From Nitrosomonas sp. (lineage in GTDB: Bacteria; Pseudomonadota; Gammaproteobacteria; Burkholderiales; Nitrosomonadaceae): a DNA stretch of 13,692 nt. Positions within the stretch are counted from its first letter, which is position 1. Every line of letters begins with the position of its first letter. A model generated the notes under the pieces. That model did not search any database. It worked only from the letters and a program-made list of their open reading frames with translations, and was not told the origin of the DNA. The position numbers and the translations under genes were made by a program. The DNA lies in the NCBI GenBank assembly GCA_016708955.1, contig JADJES010000019.1:1-13692 (forward strand), in the 5' to 3' direction. Of the stretch, positions 7,338-13,232 are shown one piece after another.

Positions 7338-8552
7338 TTAACCGACAAGGACATAATTGGTTTCATGCAGCGCCATAATTTTGAGTTTAAAGAACTCGAC
7401 ATCTCTGAAACCATAGGCCATTTTGTGCAAAGTTTTTATCTTGTTGTTGGTACCTTCCAACGGCCCGGTTGATAAACCATTAAAATCGAAATAAGCCAGG
7501 ATACCTGAGCGGTGTGCTGCAATAGTTTTAGAGAATTGCTTGAGCATGTTGACATCAAAGCACCGGCTTTTTTTACCCATTCATCCAATGCATTTTGAGC
7601 TGAGAGTTTATCCGGTTGATGCCAGATATTGCGTAACTCTTCTTTCATGTAATAGGCCGTTGCCAAGGGCTCATTGAGCTTTAATGCTTCGTCCAGACGT
7701 TGACGTTCATTGCGCTTGTCATCCAGGTTGTCAGGGTTCTTCAGCAACAGCCAGCGAATGCCCTTCAAAACGGGTTTGCCCAACCCATTTTCTGCTTCTC
7801 GTTGCAGATCACGACGCAGTTTGTCAACTTTTCGTTGAACAGCTTAATAATATGGAAGTGATCGAACACTAGCGTTGCATCTGGGATATTAGCCCGCACC
7901 GCACTGATGTATGCTGGCCCCATGTCGGTCGCAACCGCTTCAATCCGTGCAACCGATCGTTTCAAACGCTTCCAAAACGGAATCAGTGCATCGGCACCTT
8001 TCCCATTGCCAACAAAAATCACTGCCCCACGTTGAAGATCCAGAACTATCGTTAAATAACCCAGCTTCTTGCCTTGGTATATTTCATCCAGCGCAATGCG
8101 TTTTTATCTTGGCCAATTTCGGCAACCGATAACGTTTATTCAGATTGTCCTTCTGTATTCCCTTAACCAGATCCCAGCTCACTCCAAGATGGCGTGCTAC
8201 TGCCTGGATGGTCATGTGCCTAGAGATCCAAAACCAATCTTTCGAAAGAACGTGTATAGCGCTTTGTGCTCATCAGCAAACTGTATCTTTACCTGACGAA
8301 CTGCTTGGCATCAGGTGCATTCTACCCGCTGAACTGGAAGGTCGATATAGACTGCTTTTGACCTACCGGTACTGTCCTGAAGCGTCTAACCAACTTTCCC
8401 CGGCAATGTATCTCGCGGCTTTTACATACCGGACATCTCAATCGCCAATGATCCGCCTGTATTGCAACAACTATGACACCCGCAATAAAACAAGTGCGTT
8501 GATAAAAATAACCAACTATACCAAAGGCGTGATACAGCAAACTGGTCGACAT
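7338..8552 (-). pseudogene. ISL3-family transposase, multiply frameshifted
   Basis: The ATG at 8552 begins MSTSLLYHAFGIVGY, followed by the N-terminal zinc-finger part CPVCKSREIHC. After the first stop (about 8322) matching pieces appear in shifting frames: CQAVRQVKIQFADEHK, then a HMTIQAVARHLGVSWD-like HTH, LDEIYQGKKLGY with the first catalytic Asp, VIFVGNGKGADALIPFWKRL and VATDMGPAYISAV (7765-8022), FDHFHIIKLFNEKL with the second Asp, GIRWLLLKNPDNL (7436-7783), and GPLEGTNNKIKTLHKMAYGF with the catalytic Glu (7338-7580), ending YVLVG. The full-length order and all three catalytic regions are present, so decay occurred by point mutations and small indels in place. Several frameshifts and a few stops make it non-functional. 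Confidence 0.9.
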
Positions 8553-8632
8553 GTTGAAAAACCTCTTCGTTGAAAATCAGAGATAATTTCAACCTTTAAT
8601 TCACTTTATTTCAACATGCATTTCTGACTAAC

Positions 8633-8656
8633 AAGTACGCACTTGCCGGATGAACC
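8633..8656 (-). repeat. ISL3 terminal inverted repeat, right
   Basis: These 24 bases, ending CCGGATGAACC, are the exact reverse complement of 7308-7331. They also supply a spurious tail to the interrupted lipoprotein ORF, which runs into the element and stops at 8611. Confidence 0.93.
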
Positions 8657-8664
8657 TGTATTTG
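8657..8664. repeat. Target-site duplication, right copy
   Basis: TGTATTTG is identical to 7300-7307. Deleting one copy together with the element restores the lipoprotein reading frame exactly (182 + 286 = 468 nt). Confidence 0.9.
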
Positions 8665-8838
8665 CTCAAATACTAGAGCATTCATCCGTAACATAAGATC
8701 GTTTAAGCGTTCGTTTTGCACAGCATGCAATGATGGCCTTCCAGTATCGCGAAGCGTGTTAGGAACTTGCATTTGTCGATTAGTAGTGCAACCCATAAAA
8801 ATCACAATAATGATCAAAATGGCATTTGTTTTATACAT
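8657..8838 (-). pseudogene. c-type cytochrome lipoprotein, 5' part (gene split by ISL3 element)
   Basis: The ATG at 8838 follows a purine-rich AGAGAAAGAAAC, a weak ribosome binding site. The product begins MYKTNAILIIIVIFMGCTTN, a lipoprotein signal peptide with a lipobox-like I-F-M-G-C; C17 would be lipidated, and no Asp follows it, so outer-membrane sorting is likely. Helical sequence follows (QNERLNDLMLRMNALVFEQI), then the frame enters the ISL3 element and ends there. Joined in frame with 7014-7299, it gives a 155-residue lipid-anchored monoheme protein. Such a protein would sit on the periplasmic face of the outer membrane beside the porin encoded downstream (inference). As the sequence stands, only a headless 61-residue stub plus element-coded tail can be made, without the heme site. 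Confidence 0.8.
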
Positions 8839-8880
8839 GTTTCTTTCTCTACTTTAGAGACAATTTAATTGCACAATTAT

Positions 8881-8910
8881 CAGGTTCAACCAGAGTTATA
8901 GTCAAACCTG
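8881..8910. promoter_or_regulatory. Operator-like inverted repeat upstream of the cytochrome lipoprotein
   Basis: CAGGTTCAAC (8881-8890) and GTCAAACCTG (8901-8910) are inverted copies with 8 of 10 matching positions and a 10-nt spacer, so the centres of the arms lie two helical turns apart. The site starts about 43 nt upstream of the lipoprotein ATG, in the expected promoter region. That layout would suit a dimeric transcription factor, but no regulator can be named. The half-site GTCAAAC also occurs in the repeat at 11588. Confidence 0.3.
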
Positions 8911-8957
8911 GTGTATAGAGAATCAAGCGGCATTCTGTTTCTGATCCCCTGTATGTG

Positions 8958-8992
8958 TTTAATACCGTTAACGAATTTAATGCCGTTGATGA
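8958..8992. repeat. Imperfect tandem repeat, two 17-18 bp units
   Basis: TTTAATACCGTTAACGA (8958-8974) is followed, one base later, by TTTAATGCCGTTGATGA (8976-8992), matching at 14 of 17 positions. It lies between the lipoprotein promoter region and the left end of the IS5-family relic. Whether it is a regulatory site or the remains of a repeated coding stretch cannot be decided. Confidence 0.35.
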
Positions 8993-9001
8993 GTTCTGCT
9001 A

Positions 9002-9623
9002 GAGCTTGTTGACGTTTTGATATGAATATTTAATAGATAGAAGCAAACTCGTAGTGTTGAAGTTCCCGAGCCACCAACAAAACGAGTTTGCGATGCCCCG
9101 ATTGATGTGCAGTGATGAGTTCTGGTCGAAACTGAAGAAGGTTCTGTTTCAAGAAGTCATTTATAACAAGCGCAGTTTGCACATGACGGTTGAAGGCATG
9201 CTGTATCGAATGCGGGTTGGTTGCCCGTGGCGAAACCTGCTCCAAGCGTTCGGCTGCTGGAATTCCATCTACAAAAGACTCAATGAGTGGTCATTAAGAA
9301 AAAAATGGTTAAGTATTTTCAAGGCATTGGCTATTGATCAGGATTGGGAGTGGGAATTTATTGATGGCAGCTATGTTAAGGCACATCAGCATAGTGCGGG
9401 AGCGGTCGGTAAGAAGCCGCAGGCCATCGGAAAAAGCCGTGCGGGGAATACCACGAAGATTCATCTGGCGGTTGATAGTTATGGCTTGCCAGTTGAGTTT
9501 GAGATCACCGGTGGAGAAGTCAATGATTGTTCTGCAGCACCGGGTTTGATTGCCAAATTACCTGATGCGGAGGCGATTGTTGCAGACAAGGGCTATGATA
9601 GCGAGTACCTGTGAGAGCAGATA
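9002..9623 (+). mobile_element. IS5-family (IS427-like) element, 3' truncated
   Basis: The transposase gene at 9093 has a probable left end just upstream: a GAGCTTGTTGACG sequence at about 9002, preceded by CTA, the kind of short target site IS427-group elements use. The right end is missing. Homology to the transposase stops at about 9623, where sequence belonging to the gene beyond begins. The left boundary is inferred, not proven, because the partner repeat is lost. Confidence 0.55.
9093..9614 (+). pseudogene. IS5-family (IS427-group) transposase, nonsense-mutated and truncated
   Basis: The ATG at 9093 starts MPRLMCSDEFWSKLKKVLF, the usual N-terminus of this group. The frame is then clean through VEGMLYRMRVGCPWRNLLQAFG, WEFIDGSYVKAHQHSAGA with the first catalytic Asp, KIHLAVDSYGLPVEFEITGG, and AIVADKGYDSEYL with the second catalytic Asp. 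A TGA (9612-9614) replaces the usual Arg codon (CGA to TGA is the simplest change), after which three more matching residues (EQI) follow before the homology ends at about 9623. The last third, with the catalytic Glu, is absent. The start at 9054 would add a few unsupported residues. It is not functional but is far less eroded than the IS5 relic at 3213. Confidence 0.88.
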
Positions 9624-9816
9624 ATTTCTGTGCAATATCCGGGTTAAAAGCCATAGTCAATGTTGTTATCTGGTTTCCACAATTTTCCGTTTTGGCAGCT
9701 CTTAGTGTGACAGTAGCAATTTTTGGAGGTTGCCGGTGAGAAAGATGTTGCGTATAGGAAAAATAAACACTCATTTTTCTCACGTTCATGGTTGAATTAT
9801 CGGCCGTCGTCGACAT
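9624..9816 (-). pseudogene. Truncated ORF downstream of the stress protein, cut by the IS5-family relic
   Basis: An ATG at 9816 lies two bases after the stop of the universal stress protein gene and opens a frame with about 64 codons before it enters the IS5-family remnant; the frame continues antisense to the transposase until 9520. The native part starts MSTTADNSTMNVRKMSVYF and includes PKIATVTLRAAKTENCGNQI. I do not recognise it. The tight spacing suggests it was the second gene of an operon with the stress protein and lost its 3' end in the deletion that also removed the right end of the IS5 element. It could instead be a chance frame. Confidence 0.4.
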
Positions 9817-9818
9817 GG

Positions 9819-10253
9819 CTATTTGACGAGCAGCAGTGGCTTTTCGGTGAGGTGAACGACCTTACTCGCTACTGATCCGAGCAGCAGATTCTTTATCGTA
9901 CCCATGCCGCGCGTGCCCATCACGATCAAATCACAGTGATACTCACGCGAGAAGCCGGTGATGACTTCGGCGGGATTACCATTGCGTACATGCGCATCGA
10001 ACGGGATACCGGCACTTTCGAGGCGCGCTTTCGCGGGTGTCAGTAATGTCATCCCCGCTTCTTCGCGTGCCTTTTTGGTACTCAGCATGTCTAAAAGCGG
10101 ATTTTCGTTAAAAACGACTTCGTTCATTTGAACTGGCTCGCACACATAGAGCAAATGCACACGCAGTTTGCCTGTATCCATCGTATCCAGTACCTTATCA
10201 ATGGCGCGCATTCCATTTTCTGAACCATCGAAAGCAATCAGGGCAATAGTCAT
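9819..10253 (-). CDS. Universal stress protein (UspA family)
   Basis: This single-domain cytoplasmic Usp protein has 144 residues, the usual length. It starts MTIALIAFDGSENGMRAID, with the first strand and the acidic D9 that contacts adenine in ATP-binding members. It ends with the nucleotide-binding signature G-2x-G-9x-G-S: G113, G116, G126 and S127 within VMGTRGMGTIKNLLLGSVAS. All signature positions are present, so it probably belongs to the ATP-binding subclass. Proteins of this family help cells survive starvation, oxidative or respiratory stress, often by binding ATP and altering partner activity; no specific partner is visible here. The ATG at 10253 has only a weak AAAAGA about 8 nt upstream. 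The gene is intact, though flanked by broken genes on both sides. Confidence 0.93.
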   Translation of the reverse strand: MTIALIAFDGSENGMRAIDKVLDTMDTGKLRVHLLYVCEPVQMNEVVFNENPLLDMLSTKKAREEAGMTLLTPAKARLESAGIPFDAHVRNGNPAEVITGFSREYHCDLIVMGTRGMGTIKNLLLGSVASKVVHLTEKPLLLVK

Positions 10254-10295
10254 AATAAGATCTTTTCTCGTAGAATTGCGATTAAATAGATTGAA

Positions 10296-10325
10296 ACTTT
10301 AACGTATATTTCTCTGCTATGCCAA
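10296..10325 (-). promoter_or_regulatory. Possible sigma-70 type promoter of the stress protein gene
   Basis: Read on the minus strand, TTGGCA (-35 like) and TAAAGT (-10 like) are separated by 18 bases, with the -10 about 42 nt before the ATG. Both hexamers are imperfect and the region is AT-rich, so a chance match is possible. The remaining 10326-10493 stretch shows no gene. Confidence 0.25.
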
Positions 10326-10493
10326 TGATTTATTCGTCTTTAGTTGGAGCTGTCCGGGATCAAGCGTGAATGGCAATCAAGACGAAACGAGACTTTATAA
10401 TAATTGTATATGATTTATTTCGCGAAGCTTGGTTGATATTTTAAGTGGTGAGATAAGGTTTGTGATTTCCCTAAACTGAAATTGCTTGTAATG

Positions 10494-11328
10494 CTATCTC
10501 TGTACTAACGAACTCGGGTGGTTAATTAACACAGTGTAACTATCTTTCTTGCGTGCTACCCATCCGCGGATTTCAAGCGATTTACCTACATAGGTATCCA
10601 GCGCAGGAAATAGATTGAGATTGGCATTAGCGACGCGTATGTCAACTTTGTCATTAAACAGCAGCCGCGTATATTTTTTGTTTTTCTTAATCGCAACCGG
10701 GGTCCCGGTAAATCGTTGCCAGCCTTTGGCGTGATTGGTAATTTGATTAATGGGCCGGGGCTGATACTCCGGCATAGCCCAAATACCCAGTTTCAATTTT
10801 TCAGCGTGTTGTTGCGCTTGAATCAGTTTATCGGTGTAACGTCCGTTAGGCGGGATGATGCTGACTATGGCCAAGCCGTTTTCCAGTAAAGCAAGGTTAA
10901 GATGCTTACCATCCGGTAGAAATACATGCGCCAATAAACGTTTATATTTATCCCGTCTTACTTGGTCATATTCCAAGTAAACCTTGTTTTCCTGCAACTG
11001 AGCCTGTAACCATTTTTTTGCGGCGACACCACCGGGCTCTTCCGCGCGTCTTGAGCTTTCGATTTCGGGTGTGTTGATTCTAATAGCCGGACATGCTTCT
11101 TGTCTTCCAGAATAATCGTGTCACCATCGTATACGCGGGTGACCTGGTGCAATTTAAGCTGGGCTGGCTGAGGATCTTGACGGGCTTTGCACCGATGGAA
11201 GGCTTATCCGAATAAGTTACACGGCCTTTTTCATCAACACTGCGGTATATTTCGGTAGCAAATGATACCGGGGAAGTAAAGCCGAGAATCAGACAAATGA
11301 TTAAATAGTATTTATTGCTGGAGAACAT
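10494..11328 (-). pseudogene. Secreted DUF4124/staphylococcal-nuclease-like protein with two frameshifts
   Basis: The ATG at 11328 starts a signal peptide (MFSSNKYYLIICLILGFTSP, cleavage near SFA). A DUF4124-type segment follows (EIYRSVDEKGRVTYSDKP). After a frameshift near 11155 the frame continues HQVTRVYDGDTIILEDKKHVRLL, the SNase fold with the metal-binding DGD. After a second frameshift near 11083 it continues INTPEIESSRRAEEPGGVAA with the catalytic Glu region, then YDQVRRDKYKRLLAHVFLPD (the usual YGR-type block, here with Lys) and a C-terminal extension from about GWQRFTGTPVAIKK that may form a further OB-like domain. The span is 835 nt; restoring one base at each shift gives 837 nt, a complete 278-residue protein. 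The lesions look very recent or could be base-calling errors. If intact it would be a calcium-dependent nuclease in the periplasm or outside the cell. Confidence 0.85.
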
Positions 11329-11636
11329 GGTGTTATCTTGAGAAAATAGTGTGTGTCATATTTGATAGATCACGTGTAACGCCATGGTATGCTAGGCCAG
11401 GAAAAATATGGCAAAATGAAAAACTTAGCGATTGTTGCGCGTTAGGACTAGAAAGTGAACTTATTAAAAAATGAAATATTATCAGTTAAATGGCTATCGG
11501 TATTGCTTGGATAAAGCCTATTTCAGTTTTCTCTTTCATAGCGTATAAAAATTCTGGAAATAAATCAGATCAAATATTGCCGTTTGCGTCAAACGTATTG
11601 CGTTTGACATGTTTTACAAGGGGAGTGCTTTAATTC
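11329..11636. other. Divergent intergenic region between nuclease and symporter relics
   Basis: These 308 bases separate two divergently oriented pseudogenes and must have held both promoters. No gene is visible. The notable content is the inverted repeat at 11588-11608, and GGGGAG at 11620-11625 as the former ribosome binding site of the symporter gene. Confidence 0.5.
11588..11608. promoter_or_regulatory. Perfect inverted repeat upstream of the symporter relic
   Basis: GTCAAACG (11588-11595) and CGTTTGAC (11601-11608) form a perfect 8-bp inverted repeat around TATTG. A further CGTTTG lies at 11581-11586. Its position, 28 nt before the symporter ATG, suits either an operator near the transcription start or a small hairpin in the leader. 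No U-run follows, so it is not an intrinsic terminator. Confidence 0.4.
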
Positions 11637-13083
11637 ATGGGAATTGATAAGGTCATTGATTCCACTTTTGAGCCTGTTTCAAACTGTGGCATCGGTAATT
11701 TTTTACAGTGTTCAATTATTGGATCTTGAGATTAAATTAGTATTGATTTGGCTAGTCGCAGCGGCACTTTTTTTTACCGTATACCTTGGTTTTATCAATA
11801 TTCGCTATTTCAAGCATGCCATTGATGTTTTGCGCGGGAAACATGATGCGGAGATTCAAACGGGCATATCAGCCGGTTTCAGGCTTTGATGACTTCATTG
11901 TCGGCAACCATCTGGCCTGGGAAATATTGCGGGTGTGGCAGTAGCCATTTCAGTGGGAGGGGCCAGGTGCTACATTCTGGATGCAATATAATGGGTTTTT
12001 TCAGCATGTCGACCAAGTTTGTTGAAGTCACCCTTGGGGATTAAATACCGGCAATGTGGTACCAATCTTCGTGCGCACCATATCGGGTGGCCCTATGTAT
12101 TATCTGTGCGGTGCGTTTTGAGCGCCTCCAGAAGCCGAAATGGGGAGGGGCATGGCAGGATTTTGCGGTATGCTGTATTGGCGGCACTATCGGTGCGGGT
12201 GGTTTGTTTCAAGCTAATCAGGCCTATCAGCAGGCTTTGGTTGTAACCGAGTAAGACGCCGGTTTTCTGGTTGACAAAGGCTGGCTTTTCGGTTTATTCA
12301 TGAAGCCCGTACCTGGTTGGGCCGGTGATTATCAGCGGCCTTTAGTGGATTGCCGCGGTGTGCCAGCGTATTGTTCCTGTGATGGCGATTATTTATATTA
12401 TTGCCGGTCTGGTCGTGATTGGTGTTCACTATGGCGGCAATTCTGCTGCGCTACGAACCATTTTGAGATGGCAACGTATCCGCAGCGGTATCGGCGCTTT
12501 AAGGGCGCACTATTGATGGGCGTGGCGCGCTACTTTCTCCAACAAGCGGATTGGGTTCATCGGCGATCGCACATTCCCGGCAGTCAGAAACCGATGTTGC
12601 CCGTCGTCAGGGTATGGTTGCGATGCCCGGCATTCCTTTTATCGATACTGTGCGTTATTTGCATGGTTACCGCGCTGGTGATTGTGATTTCCGGGACCTG
12701 CGTGGAGGCGGGCATTGAAGGGGTGAACTGGCTTCCCAGGCGTTTTGATCCGGTATTTCGTGGTTTCCTATGTGTCATCTTTAACGGTTTTCTGTTTGCT
12801 TATTCACCATGATTTCCTGGTCACATTGTGGTTTAAAATGCACGACCTATTTATTTGGCGAAGGAACCATGGCTGGATGGTTGTGGTTCTATTTTGTTTA
12901 TCCATCATTATTGGCGCATCTGCGCAATTATCCCATATTATTTATTTACCGATTCGATGGTGCTTGCCATGCGATTCCCAATATCATCGGTTTGCTACAT
13001 GCCAGCACCCGAAACTCAAGAACGATCTGCGGATTTATTTGCAAGACCTAAGAAAAGCAAATAAAAATTATCTCGAGAGCTAA
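11637..13083 (+). pseudogene. AGCS-family sodium:alanine symporter, full-length relic with many frameshifts
   Basis: This was an inner-membrane amino-acid:cation symporter of about 480 residues. The ATG at 11637 follows a good GGGGAG site and begins MGIDKVIDSTFEPVSN. Matching blocks then appear in shifting plus-strand frames: FYSVQLLDLEIKLVLIWLVA and VYLGFINIRYFKHAIDVLRG, the LSAT...GNIAGVAVAISVGG-like core (about 11890-11970), LQKPKWG and CCIGGTIGAGGLFQANQAYQ (12130-12235), ALLMGVAR (12510-12530), MVTALVIVISGTCVEAGIEG (12662-12722), MISWSHCGLKCTTYLFGEGT (12809-12868), SIIIGASAQLSHIIY, and the C-terminus NDLRIYLQDLRKANKNYLES with TAA at 13081-13083. The order covers the whole family from N- to C-terminus, so the gene decayed in place through many indels and substitutions. 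Several expected blocks (for example the FSNEAGLGSS region near 12545) are scrambled. It is not functional. Confidence 0.88.
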
Positions 13084-13232
13084 TAAGCGCGATATTCTTA
13101 AGGAAAGTGGATTAAAATTGCGTTTGCAAAAGGCGAAATTCACCGATTTATGCCGATATGTTTCAAGTCCCTTCAGATTCGAATCATCTCAGCGCTGCAA
13201 TTACCCCTTTTTACCAACCTGACTTGTTAGAC

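Larger units (their letters stand above)
7308..8656 (-). mobile_element. ISL3-family insertion sequence, 1349 bp, complete ends but dead transposase
   Basis: The element is bounded by perfect 24-bp terminal inverted repeats (7308-7331 and 8633-8656, outer bases GGTTCATCCGG) and flanked by identical 8-bp target duplications. Its transposase gene is on the minus strand, the same direction as the cytochrome-porin operon it interrupts. The intact ends and perfect duplication mean there has been no rearrangement since insertion. The heavily frameshifted transposase means it cannot move by itself, though it could be mobilised by a related active copy elsewhere in the genome. Confidence 0.92.

Noticed and set aside
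8145..8573. 142-codon plus-strand frame inside the ISL3 element
   Set aside because: Antisense to the transposase relic, whose zinc-finger and catalytic blocks are clear on the minus strand.
13084..13232. Protein-like plus-strand frame reading YADMFQVPSDSNHLSAAITP just before mlaF
   Set aside because: Short, with no start or ribosome binding site and no recognised family; perhaps a decayed gene end but unsupported.
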